The notes beneath the pieces are model-generated. The model made no database searches. It had not been told where the DNA came from and saw nothing but the letters and a program-made list of their open reading frames with translations. The position numbers and the translations under genes were made by a program. Below, one piece after another: positions 1-7,873 of a stretch of 31,342 nt of DNA. Source of the DNA: BM524 sp041554435 (GTDB taxonomy: Bacteria; Bacteroidota; Bacteroidia; Bacteroidales; F082). Location of the stretch: contig JBFFLX010000025.1 of NCBI GenBank assembly GCA_041554435.1, positions 1 to 31,342 of the forward strand, read 5' to 3'. Within the stretch, counting starts at the first letter, position 1, and each line of letters starts with the position of its first letter.

Positions 1-1313
1 AAATCCATCATCATATTACGATAGGAGAAATTGGTTGCAAGTGCCCAGGCAGAAGAATCGATATTTTTGGTTTTTCTCAATGCCGAAATAAACTTTTGCA
101 TTAAAGTTTTTTTGCCGTAGACATCATACCAAACACCTTGCATTTCATCATGCAACTCTTGAAAAGTCATTTTTTTTGGCGTAAAAGTAACATCCATTAC
201 ACTATAATATTTCCAATCTTCAGGATAGTTTTTACGAATTATTCTTCCCTCAGCATCCATTTTTTTAAAGGTTTTGGTGCCTGGCATAGGAGTTAATATG
301 CCTGTTTGATAGCAATCAACATTTGCTTTCTTAATAAACTCTCTGCGGTTGCGAATATCTTCAACACTATCAGAATCAAGCCCAAAAATAAAGGAACCTA
401 AAACTGCAATTCCTACTTCTCTTATTTTATCGAATGATTCATTAAATTTCTCTACTCCTATCTTCTTATTCAACCTTTTGTTAGTAGCCACAAGGCCTTC
501 CTCAGTTTCGGCTTCCACGCCAATAAATATCAACCGGCAGCCGCTTTGGTAGGCAAGTTTTAAAAGTTCGGGTTCTTTAGCAAAATTCAATGAAGCCTGA
601 CTCCACCAGGTTTTTTTTATTCCCCTGTCGATTATTCCCTGAAATATCTGACGAGCATGCTCTTTGGAGGCTTTACTATATCCAATTATATTATCATCCA
701 CAAAAAAGAATTTATCCTGTGGCATTTTCTCTATTTCATCGAGTACATTTTCCACCGGACGCATTCTGTACTTACCTCCGTTAAACGCTGTTACTGTACA
801 GAACTCACAATCGAAGGGGCAGCCTCTTGTGGTAAGAGTAGAACTAACCAGATAATTAGGATTAAAAATGCTATAGTCGATAGGTGGAATTTTGTCTAAA
901 CTAAGTCGCTCTCCATGGTAAAACTGCTTCAGCTGATTATTTTCAAAATCCTCAATAAGATTTTTCCAAACGCTTTCAACCTCTCCAACTACTACACTAT
1001 CGGCATAGTTTGCAGCTTCCTTGGGCATCATCGACACATGTATACCTCCGATTACCACAGGAATTTTATTTTGCTTATATATTTCTGCAATTTGGTAAGC
1101 CCTGTAAATAGATGACGTAAAGCCTGTTAAGCCAACCAAATCGGCTTCTTTATATTTGAATAAATCATAGTTCTCATCAATAATTTCAACCTCCCAATTA
1201 TCGGGAGTAAGTGATGATATTATTCCATAAGCCAGAGGCGGAAACCGTGTAATATCGCTATTTAGAAATCCCTTGCGGAACTGAGAAACCGGATTAATTA
1301 ACAGTAATTTCAT
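1..1313 (-). CDS. B12-binding radical SAM protein, copy A (partial, runs off left edge)
   Basis: This reading frame opens at the ATG at 1313-1311 and stays open to the window edge, giving about 437 residues; its paralogues are 458-459, so only the tail is missing. An N-terminal cobalamin-binding Rossmann-like region (start MKLLLINP, later GGIHVSMMP) precedes the radical SAM cluster motif CxxxCxxC at about residues 165, 169 and 172 (TTRGCPFDCEFC). The C-terminal part (TPMPGT, then NYPEDW) resembles the DUF4070-type region of this class. Enzymes of this kind use a 4Fe-4S cluster, SAM and cobalamin for radical chemistry, often methylation; the substrate here is unknown. It is the last gene of a C-B-A run, 32 bases after copy B. 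It is the most divergent copy: the WFCQAS segment of the others reads WWSQAS, and their RHDLFH segment is IDYSIF. Confidence 0.88.
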   Translation of the reverse strand, partial: MKLLLINPVSQFRKGFLNSDITRFPPLAYGIISSLTPDNWEVEIIDENYDLFKYKEADLVGLTGFTSSIYRAYQIAEIYKQNKIPVVIGGIHVSMMPKEAANYADSVVVGEVESVWKNLIEDFENNQLKQFYHGERLSLDKIPPIDYSIFNPNYLVSSTLTTRGCPFDCEFCTVTAFNGGKYRMRPVENVLDEIEKMPQDKFFFVDDNIIGYSKASKEHARQIFQGIIDRGIKKTWWSQASLNFAKEPELLKLAYQSGCRLIFIGVEAETEEGLVATNKRLNKKIGVEKFNESFDKIREVGIAVLGSFIFGLDSDSVEDIRNRREFIKKANVDCYQTGILTPMPGTKTFKKMDAEGRIIRKNYPEDWKYYSVMDVTFTPKKMTFQELHDEMQGVWYDVYGKKTLMQKFISALRKTKNIDSSAWALATNFSYRNMMMD

Positions 1314-1345
1314 AATTGTCGATAAACTTTTAAAAATCAATTGAT

Positions 1346-2725
1346 TTATACTTCTACCATATTTCCCAGTAGATCTCGAAGTATTATATGTTTTGATTCA
1401 TCTTTCTCATAGACCATATTATTATAATTGGCGTTGGCTGAGAAAGCCCATATAGCTGCTTTAGCATTTCTAGTGTTTTTTAATGTTTGACGCATCTTAA
1501 TCAGAAGGCGCTTTTTGTTATATAGTTTGTCAATTGCTTCAAATTTAAAGTCTTCCAATTCCTTGGATGTCATCTTTTTTGGTTGTATCACCACATGTCC
1601 ACCCCAATATTTTTCCCAGTCTTCAGGGTAATTTGTAGCGGTAAGACGTTTTTCTTTTACATATGTATCATAAGTATGTGTACCAGGAAATGGAGTTAAT
1701 ATTGAAACCTGATTAGCATCGGCATTTGAGTTAAGAATGTATTCAACTCTATTATTACAATCCTGCAAATCGTCAGTATCAAGCCCAAAAATGAAAGTTC
1801 CTAAAACAGTTATTCCATAACTCTGAATTTTGGCAAATTTTTTCGAGTAGTTTTCAGCGCCAGCCTTAAGATTAGTACGTTTATTCATGCCTTCAAGGGC
1901 TTCAGTTTTTTCCGACTCAACACCTATTAGAACCAGTCGGCATCCTGCTTTAGCAGCAAGATCCAGTAGTTCCTCATCATCACTGAAGTTAATTGAAGCC
2001 TGGCAAAACCAATCTTTCTTAATACCTCTTTCTATCATTCCTCTAAAAATTGCCTTGGCATGATCGCGAGCAGGTTTGTTATACCCTACGATATTGTCAT
2101 CGACAAAAAATAAATTAGGCTTGGTTGTAGCTTCCAACTCATCCAATACTTCCTCAACCGGTCGGGTTCTATAGGCACTGCCGTTGAATGTATGTACAGA
2201 ACAGAAATCACACCTCATCGGACAACCACGTGTTGTTTGCACGCTATCTATAATGTAGTCTTCATGGAATAAGTCATGGCGGGCAGCAGGAGATTCACTA
2301 AGCGGAAGCTGAACGCCAAAATATCTTTTTTTGAGTTTGCCTTTTTCGAAGTCGATCAATATGTTTTTCCATACACTTTCTGCTTCACCCATGGCAACAA
2401 CATCAGCATATTTCTCAGTCTCTTCCGGCATCATTGAGGCATGAATCCCACCTATAACTACTGGAATATTTTTCTTTCTATAAATTGATGCAATATCATA
2501 GGCACGAGTAATTGTTGAAGTAAAAGAAGTTATCCCCACTAGGTCAGCTTCCTCAAAAATAAACTCCTCATAATTCTCATCTATTATTTTAATAACCCAG
2601 TCGTCAGGAGTTAAGGCAGCAACAATACCCAATCCAAGAGGAGGAAATCTAGACTCACGATTAACAACAAAACCTATACTATGTTTTCCCCTGGGGTTTA
2701 TTAATATCAGTTTCTTCTTCTTCAT
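1346..2725 (-). CDS. B12-binding radical SAM protein, copy B
   Basis: The 459-residue product has an N-terminal cobalamin-binding-like domain (roughly 1-140, with LILINPRGK and GGIHASMMPEE), then a radical SAM domain with C168, C172 and C175 (TTRGCPMRCDFC), then a C-terminal DUF4070-like region containing TPFPGTHTYD and NYPEDWEKYWGG. The classical DxHxxG cobalamin motif is not visible, which is common in this class. It is a close paralogue of copies C and D: RHDLFH, VDDNIVGYNK and DWFCQASINF are shared. Only 26 bases separate it from copy C upstream and no -7 element is seen there, so the two are probably cotranscribed. Known relatives of this architecture modify lipids or small molecules, for example the hopanoid methylase HpnR; that is family knowledge and does not define the substrate here. 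Confidence 0.9.
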   Translation of the reverse strand: MKKKKLILINPRGKHSIGFVVNRESRFPPLGLGIVAALTPDDWVIKIIDENYEEFIFEEADLVGITSFTSTITRAYDIASIYRKKNIPVVIGGIHASMMPEETEKYADVVAMGEAESVWKNILIDFEKGKLKKRYFGVQLPLSESPAARHDLFHEDYIIDSVQTTRGCPMRCDFCSVHTFNGSAYRTRPVEEVLDELEATTKPNLFFVDDNIVGYNKPARDHAKAIFRGMIERGIKKDWFCQASINFSDDEELLDLAAKAGCRLVLIGVESEKTEALEGMNKRTNLKAGAENYSKKFAKIQSYGITVLGTFIFGLDTDDLQDCNNRVEYILNSNADANQVSILTPFPGTHTYDTYVKEKRLTATNYPEDWEKYWGGHVVIQPKKMTSKELEDFKFEAIDKLYNKKRLLIKMRQTLKNTRNAKAAIWAFSANANYNNMVYEKDESKHIILRDLLGNMVEV

Positions 2726-2751
2726 ATCCTTCTTCGTTTATTTCCCAAAAA

Positions 2752-4131
2752 CTATTTTACCAAACTATTGAATAATTTGTGTACAGTTACTCTGTCTTCT
2801 TCTTTTTGGCCTTCACTAATCATATTTCTTATGTGGGTATTAGCCGAAAAAGCCCATACTGCTGCCTTTGCACTCCCGGTTTTTTTCTTTGTGGTTCTGA
2901 GTTTAGTCATAAGCCGCTTATAGTCAAACAGTTTGTCAAGTATTTTATATCTAAACTGATCTAGTTTTTCTGAATCCATTTTTGGGTGGTTTATAACAAC
3001 CTGCCCTCCATCATATTTTTCCCAATCCTGTGGGTAATTAGTAGCAGTAATTCTGTTATTTGCCTTAAAATCATCGTAGGTCTTTGTTCCTGGAAATGGG
3101 GTAAGTATTGATACCTGAGAGGCATCGACATTTGAATTGTATATATACTCTAATCTGTTTTCAAGATCCTTATAGTCATCTGTGTCAAGACCAAAAATGA
3201 AGGTGCCCAGAACAGCGATTCCAAAACTTTGAATTTTATCAAATATTACCTGATAATTATCCACACCTGCTTTTAAGTTAGAGCGCTTATTCATTGCAAC
3301 CAATGCGTCGGTTTTTTCCGACTCAACGCCAATTAACACCATCTTACACCCAGATTGTTCAGCCAGTGTTAATAGTTCCTCATCATCACCAAAATTAATT
3401 GAAGCCTGACAAAACCAATCTTTTTTAATACCTCTATCAATCATTCCTTTAAAGATAGCTTTGGCATGATCACGAGCAGCTTTGTTATAACCAACAATAT
3501 TATCATCAACAAACATGAAACTTTTTGCTGGCATTCCTTCAATTTCATCCAAAACGGCTTCTATGGGTCTTGCTCTAAACGATTTGCCATTAAATGCAGG
3601 AACAGTACAAAATTCACATGTCATTGGACAACCACGAGTTGTTTGAATTGATGAATAAAGATAGTCTTTGTGAAATAAATCATGTCGTGCAGGAGGGGAG
3701 TTTTCCATGGATAATTGCCTTCCATAATACCTTTTCTTTAAAATGCCAGTTTCAAAATCCTTTAGTACATCAACCCAAACACTTTCTGCTTCTCCGATAA
3801 CTACGGAATCGACATATTTTTCCGCTTCCTCAGGCAACATTGATGCATGGATACCTCCCATTATAACAGGAATATCTTTGTCTTTGTATTCCTTAGCAAC
3901 TTCATAAGCTCTTGTTGCTGTAGATGTAAATGAAGTGATACCTACTAAATCAGCATCTTCGAATTTAAATGTCTCAAAATTCTCATCCTTCAGAACTATT
4001 TCCCAATTATCAGGCGTAAGTGCTGCAATAATTCCTAAACTAAGAGGTGGATATCTGGATTCTTTATCAACTAAAAAACCAATCTTATCCTTTCCCTTTG
4101 GATTAATTAATACCAGTTTCTTTTTTTTCAT
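2752..4131 (-). CDS. B12-binding radical SAM protein, copy C
   Basis: The product is 459 residues with the same three-part layout: cobalamin-binding-like N-terminus (LVLINPKGK, GGIHASMLPEEAEKY), radical SAM core with TTRGCPMTCEFC, and a C-terminal region with TPFPGTKTYD and NYPQDWEKYDGG. The iron-sulfur cysteines are intact. A TAAATTTG -7-like element lies 20 bases before the start codon, so this copy can begin its own transcript, which probably continues through copies B and A. The 148-base gap to copy D is the largest in the array. The substrate is unknown. A 60-codon minus-strand frame at 4168-4350 in that gap overlaps the end of copy D and is not credible as a gene. Confidence 0.9.
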   Translation of the reverse strand: MKKKKLVLINPKGKDKIGFLVDKESRYPPLSLGIIAALTPDNWEIVLKDENFETFKFEDADLVGITSFTSTATRAYEVAKEYKDKDIPVIMGGIHASMLPEEAEKYVDSVVIGEAESVWVDVLKDFETGILKKRYYGRQLSMENSPPARHDLFHKDYLYSSIQTTRGCPMTCEFCTVPAFNGKSFRARPIEAVLDEIEGMPAKSFMFVDDNIVGYNKAARDHAKAIFKGMIDRGIKKDWFCQASINFGDDEELLTLAEQSGCKMVLIGVESEKTDALVAMNKRSNLKAGVDNYQVIFDKIQSFGIAVLGTFIFGLDTDDYKDLENRLEYIYNSNVDASQVSILTPFPGTKTYDDFKANNRITATNYPQDWEKYDGGQVVINHPKMDSEKLDQFRYKILDKLFDYKRLMTKLRTTKKKTGSAKAAVWAFSANTHIRNMISEGQKEEDRVTVHKLFNSLVK

Positions 4132-4150
4132 TTAATTGTGTTCAATTGGG

Positions 4151-4158
4151 CAAATTTA
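4151..4158 (-). promoter_or_regulatory. Putative Bacteroidota -7 element for radical SAM copy C
   Basis: On the minus strand this reads TAAATTTG followed by C, matching the Bacteroidota TAnnTTTG element, 20 bases before the copy C start codon. The same eight bases precede copy D. No clear -33 TTG was found. Confidence 0.45.
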
Positions 4159-4279
4159 AAAAACATATTATAAACTTACTTTTGTAATTATACTTTGAGT
4201 GGTTTCATTGATTAGTGGAGTATTTCGCTTTGCTGTGATTTTTTTGCTAAAGTAATTATTAGATTTCAGCACACAAGCA

Positions 4280-5656
4280 TCAATAATCAACAATATTACC
4301 CACAAAATCTTTATACTTAATTTGCTTTGATTCGTCTTTATGGTGTTCAATATTGTTGTAATGTGTATTTACAATAAAAGCAGAAACAGCAGCTTTAGGG
4401 TTTTTCGTTCGTTTAAGAGTTGATCTCAGCATTTTCATAAGTCTTTTTCTATTGTAAAGTTTTTCAACAGCATTTACTTGAAACATTTGTAATTCATGGG
4501 TTGTTATCTTTTTCGGTTCAATTAATATCTCGCCTCCCCAATATCTTCCCCAGTCATCAGGAAAATTGTTTGCCGTAATTCTACCTTCACTTTCAAGTTT
4601 TTTGAATAAACCTGTTCCAGGAAGTGGTGCAAATATTGTTGTTTGAACAGCATCTATATTTGAATTCATAATATAATCTACTCTATTATTGAGATCATCA
4701 AGAGTATCGGTATCAAGACCAAATATAAATGTGCCTAGAATACTTATGCCATAACTTTGTATTGTGGAGAATACTTTTTGGTAGTTGTCGACTCCAATTT
4801 TTATGTTCGCCCTTTTATTCATGCTTTCCAAAGCCTCGGTCTTCTCCGATTCTACTCCTATAGCAACCATTTGACATCCAGATTGAGCTGCCAGTGACAG
4901 AAGTTCTTCATCATCAGCAAAGTTTATCGAGGCCTGACAAAACCAATCTTTTTTGATTCCTCTTTCAATCATTCCTCGAAATATGGCTTTTGCATGGTCA
5001 CGTGCAGTTTTATTGTAGCCCACAATATTATCATCAATAAAAACAAAGTCCTTTGTGTTAAGTTTTTCCATCTCATCCAAAACATCATTAACAGGCCTTG
5101 TTCGATATGCTTTTCCATTGAACACCGGGACTGAGCAAAAATCACATGTCATTGGGCAACCTCTGGTAGTTTGAATGGCATCAAATCTATAACTTTTATG
5201 AAAAAGATCATGACGGGCCATTGGTATTTTATCAAGAGGCAGTTGTTCGCCTATATACCTTTTTTTTAACTGCCCGTTTTCAAAATCGTTGAGTATTTTA
5301 TTCCAAATACTTTCAACCTCGCCTACAACAACAGTGTCGGTGTATTTTTCCGCTTCATCAGGTAACATTGAAGCATGGATGCCTCCTATGATTACAGGAA
5401 TATTTCTTTCTTTATAAATAGCGGCAATATCATATGCTCTGGTAATTGTTGAGGTAAAAGAGGTAATACCCACGAGGTCGGCATCTTCAAATTCAAACTC
5501 ATCAAAGTTTTCGTCTTTTATTACTATTTCCCAGTTATCTGGAGTAAGTGCTGCAATAATGCCTAAACCTAACGGGGGGTATCGGGATTCTATATCAATA
5601 GTAAAACCTGCCTGTAACTTTCCCCTTGGATTAACTAATACTAATTTTTTCTTCAT
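4280..5656 (-). CDS. B12-binding radical SAM protein, copy D
   Basis: This 458-residue paralogue heads the array. It has the cobalamin-binding-like N-terminus (LVLVNPRGK, GGIHASMLPDEAEKY), intact radical SAM cysteines in TTRGCPMTCDFC, the shared VDDNIVGYNK-type segment (here IDDNIVGYNK) and DWFCQASINF, and a C-terminal region with APLPGTGLFKKL and NFPDDWGRYWGG. That C-terminal motif differs from the TPFPGT of B and C, so D may have a somewhat different substrate or role. A TAAATTTG element lies 20 bases before its start codon. It is transcribed away from the ACP gene at 5855, from which a 198-base gap separates it. Confidence 0.9.
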   Translation of the reverse strand: MKKKLVLVNPRGKLQAGFTIDIESRYPPLGLGIIAALTPDNWEIVIKDENFDEFEFEDADLVGITSFTSTITRAYDIAAIYKERNIPVIIGGIHASMLPDEAEKYTDTVVVGEVESIWNKILNDFENGQLKKRYIGEQLPLDKIPMARHDLFHKSYRFDAIQTTRGCPMTCDFCSVPVFNGKAYRTRPVNDVLDEMEKLNTKDFVFIDDNIVGYNKTARDHAKAIFRGMIERGIKKDWFCQASINFADDEELLSLAAQSGCQMVAIGVESEKTEALESMNKRANIKIGVDNYQKVFSTIQSYGISILGTFIFGLDTDTLDDLNNRVDYIMNSNIDAVQTTIFAPLPGTGLFKKLESEGRITANNFPDDWGRYWGGEILIEPKKITTHELQMFQVNAVEKLYNRKRLMKMLRSTLKRTKNPKAAVSAFIVNTHYNNIEHHKDESKQIKYKDFVGNIVDY

Positions 5657-5675
5657 TAAAGCATTATATGATCAG

Positions 5676-5683
5676 CAAATTTA
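5676..5683 (-). promoter_or_regulatory. Putative Bacteroidota -7 element for radical SAM copy D
   Basis: The minus strand reads TAAATTTG followed by C just before the copy D start codon, and is identical to the element before copy C. The implied leader is short, about 15 bases. No -33 box is obvious in the AT-rich sequence beyond it. Confidence 0.42.
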
Positions 5684-5823
5684 AAAAAAAGAAATAATAA
5701 TCCTATCTATATATATAAATGTAATATATATCACAGTTTGCTCAGCTTATTCAAATAAACTACACATAATGAAAACTGATTATGTAAATGAAAAAAATTA
5801 CTCAGAATATTCTAAAAAAAACT

Positions 5824-5831
5824 TAGTTTTG
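5824..5831 (+). promoter_or_regulatory. Putative -7 element for the ACP-glycosyltransferase-GNAT operon
   Basis: TAGTTTTG followed by C matches TAnnTTTG and lies 23 bases before the ACP start codon. Together with the minus-strand element at 5676-5683 it makes the 5657-5854 gap a divergent promoter region. Confidence 0.42.
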
Positions 5832-5854
5832 CCATTTATAACAAAAATAATAAT

Positions 5855-6130
5855 ATGACTGCTAGTGAATTAACGGTTGGGGATTTTATAGTTAAAATCG
5901 TTGAAGAATTTCCTGATATTAAGAAAGATAGCCTTAAGCCAGAAATGAGGTTTAGAGACCATGTTGAATGGGACTCAATTAATGCCTTGGTACTGATAGC
6001 CATGGTGAGTGTTGAATATGATGTTACTATAAATGCAGAAGAACTTATTAAAGCAGAAACAATAAATGATGTATTTGAAGTTGTTAAAGCGAAAGTAGAA
6101 ACTCGCGAAAAATTAAATTCATCCAATTAG
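5855..6130 (+). CDS. Acyl carrier protein-like protein
   Basis: The 91-residue acidic helical protein fits the carrier protein family. Ser41 in the EWDSINAL segment is at the position expected to carry 4'-phosphopantetheine, followed by helix II (VLIAMVSVEYDV) and a helix III region with TINDVFEVV. Such proteins present acyl groups on a thioester to partner enzymes. It differs from a housekeeping fatty-acid ACP, which usually has a DSLD-type motif and sits beside fab genes; none are here. It is the first gene of a plus-strand run with a glycosyltransferase (37-base gap) and a GNAT-like protein, suggesting a dedicated carrier for acyl modification of a sugar or lipid-linked sugar. That role is inferred from context. 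Confidence 0.85.
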   Translation: MTASELTVGDFIVKIVEEFPDIKKDSLKPEMRFRDHVEWDSINALVLIAMVSVEYDVTINAEELIKAETINDVFEVVKAKVETREKLNSSN

Positions 6131-6167
6131 TTTCCAGAGTTTTCTTATTTATAAAGACGAACTTGTT

Positions 6168-7085
6168 ATGTACGATTACTCCATAGTTGTCCCTGTTTTT
6201 AATAGCGAACTATCGCTACAGAAACTTTTTGAAGGTATGCTTAAAACATTCGAGGATACTAAATATAAGGTTCAATATGTGTTTGTTGATGATGGAAGTT
6301 TTGATAAAAGTTGGGAAATTCTGAATTCAATAAAGGAGCAAAATGCAAATGATGTTTTAATAGTTCGTTTGAATAAAAATTATGGTCAGGGAAATTCAAC
6401 ATTTTGTGGTGCTGAATTAGCTGAGGGCAATTTTATTGTTACAATTGATGATGACCTTCAAACACCACCATTTGAAATATTAAAACTTATTAACACTATT
6501 GAAGCGGGTAATTGGGACTTGGTTTATGGTATAAATGATAAAAAGAGCCATTCTTTCTTCAGAAAGATGAGTTCTAAGTTTGTAAGAGGAATAACTGGCA
6601 GATTTCTTGACAGACCTAATAAAACTACTTCTTTTCGTATAATAAAGAAGGAAGTTATTAAAAAGGTAATTGAGCATAAGGCTAATTTTATTTTTATTGA
6701 CGAACTACTTTTTTGGTATACCGATTCAATTAGTTATGTTGTTGTTGAACATAGAAAAAGGGTAAGGAGTAAATCAGGATATACTCCTGGAAAATTAATT
6801 AGTTTGTTGGCGAATCTTTTGATATTTTATACAAATTTCCCATTAAAACTCATGATTTATGGGGGATTGTTTTTCTCGTTTATTTTCTTCATAGCAATTA
6901 TTGGCCTGATTATAGCGAAGTTTTTAAATAATACACCTTTAGGATATAGTTCAATTATGATTTCTATTATGTTTGGTACAAGCATAATATTACTTAGTCT
7001 TGGTGTGATTGGAGAATATGTCAGTCGACTTTATAGTTTTCAGAACAGGAAACCTCCATATATTATAAAAGAAATTAAAAAATGA
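6168..7085 (+). CDS. Family 2 glycosyltransferase, polyprenyl-phosphate (GtrB/ArnC/DPM1-like) type
   Basis: The 305-residue protein has a cytoplasmic GT-A domain, with the nucleotide-sugar motifs VDDGS at about 40-44 and DDDLQTPP at about 94-101, and the RSKSGY segment near 200-205 typical of polyprenyl-phosphate transferases. Two predicted membrane segments follow, at about 227-251 and 260-283. Family members move a sugar from a nucleotide donor to polyprenyl phosphate on the inner leaflet, giving a lipid-linked donor for surface glycan or lipid A modification. The stop overlaps the next start (ATGA), so translation is probably coupled. No GtrA-like flippase or GT-C transferase is nearby, so its partners must be elsewhere. 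Donor sugar unknown. Confidence 0.9.
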   Translation: MYDYSIVVPVFNSELSLQKLFEGMLKTFEDTKYKVQYVFVDDGSFDKSWEILNSIKEQNANDVLIVRLNKNYGQGNSTFCGAELAEGNFIVTIDDDLQTPPFEILKLINTIEAGNWDLVYGINDKKSHSFFRKMSSKFVRGITGRFLDRPNKTTSFRIIKKEVIKKVIEHKANFIFIDELLFWYTDSISYVVVEHRKRVRSKSGYTPGKLISLLANLLIFYTNFPLKLMIYGGLFFSFIFFIAIIGLIIAKFLNNTPLGYSSIMISIMFGTSIILLSLGVIGEYVSRLYSFQNRKPPYIIKEIKK

Positions 7086-7765
7086 TTATAGATTCCAATG
7101 GGATAAAAATTGAACGATTGAGGGAAAAGGATATTGAACTCGTTCGTACTTGGCGGAATTCCCAGTTTGTTAAACAATATATGAATTTCAGGGAAACCAT
7201 TACTCCCGAGATGCAACAAAAGTGGTTTAAATCCATCGACAATTTCAATAATTTTTATTTCATCATTCATTACAAAAATGAAAAAGTTGGTTTGGGAAAC
7301 ATAAAAAATATTGATTGGGATAAAAGAGAAGGCGAAGTTGGAATATTTATTAGTAAACAAAAGTTTATCGGTTCTATTTTACCATTGATAGGAAGCGTAA
7401 CTTTAAGTGATGTTGTACTTCAAATTTTTAAGTTCAACAGGGTTTTAGCTCAGATTCGTCATGACAACTTAAGATCAAAAAAACTCAGCACTTTAATGGG
7501 ATCGAAACTAGCCGAAGGGCAGGAAGGCAAAGAAAGCCAGTTATATTATCTTACACGAGAATCATTTTACAAATCCTTTAACAAATTTTTCATTCTCATG
7601 AAGCCCTTGGGGTTTAGCAGAGGTAAAATGAAAATTGTGTTTGACGAAGAAGATATACAAAGTGGATTTATGGAAAAGATGAGTAGCCTTATTGAAAGTT
7701 CCGATTTAAATTTTGAAAAATCAGAACTTAATGGTGAAATTATTTATCAGGAAAAATCCAATTAA
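7082..7765 (+). CDS. GNAT-like N-acyltransferase with an unassigned C-terminal extension
   Basis: The 227-residue protein begins like GNAT enzymes of sugar-modification loci: IERLREKDIELVRTWRN near 10-26, a WFKSI segment near 48-52, and a central strand region (KVGLGNIKNIDW) near 68-79. The usual acyl-CoA loop Q/RxxGxG/A is not clear; the matching stretch reads KFIGSILPLIG. Family members transfer an acyl group, from CoA or sometimes ACP, to an amino group. The adjacent ACP makes an ACP donor possible, which is inference. Residues from about 165 on (ILMKPLGFSRGKMKIVFDEE and beyond) exceed a normal GNAT domain and match nothing I recognise. It overlaps the glycosyltransferase gene by four bases and ends the operon. 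Confidence 0.72.
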   Translation: MIIDSNGIKIERLREKDIELVRTWRNSQFVKQYMNFRETITPEMQQKWFKSIDNFNNFYFIIHYKNEKVGLGNIKNIDWDKREGEVGIFISKQKFIGSILPLIGSVTLSDVVLQIFKFNRVLAQIRHDNLRSKKLSTLMGSKLAEGQEGKESQLYYLTRESFYKSFNKFFILMKPLGFSRGKMKIVFDEEDIQSGFMEKMSSLIESSDLNFEKSELNGEIIYQEKSN

Positions 7766-7820
7766 AGAAATAAAAAACATGAATTAGATATTCGTTTCTA
7801 AGACTTAAAGTTACGATAAA

Positions 7821-7856
7821 AAAAAGAGGCTGCCATAAATGACAACCTCTTTTTTA
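7821..7856 (-). terminator. Intrinsic terminator of gdhA
   Basis: An inverted repeat (GAGG-TG-CAT arms at 7826-7836 and 7839-7849) is flanked by A and T runs. In minus-strand RNA the two imperfect positions become G-U wobbles, giving about 10 pairs followed by a U run; in plus-strand RNA they are C-A mismatches. It lies 18 bases after the gdhA stop, so it fits gdhA best, though it may act weakly on the converging operon. Confidence 0.75.
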
Positions 7857-7873
7857 GTTTAAACCTTTATTTA

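Noticed and set aside
4168..4350. A 60-codon minus-strand frame between copies C and D
   Set aside because: It overlaps the end of copy D in another frame, has no recognisable domain, and lies in AT-rich sequence where such frames arise by chance.
5700..5745. AT-rich inverted repeats between copy D and the ACP gene
   Set aside because: The arms are simple TA runs that occur easily in such composition and show no terminator or operator layout.
5836..6126. A 96-codon minus-strand frame opposite the ACP gene
   Set aside because: It is antisense to a clear ACP with its phosphopantetheine-site motif and shows Ser/Thr-rich shadow composition.
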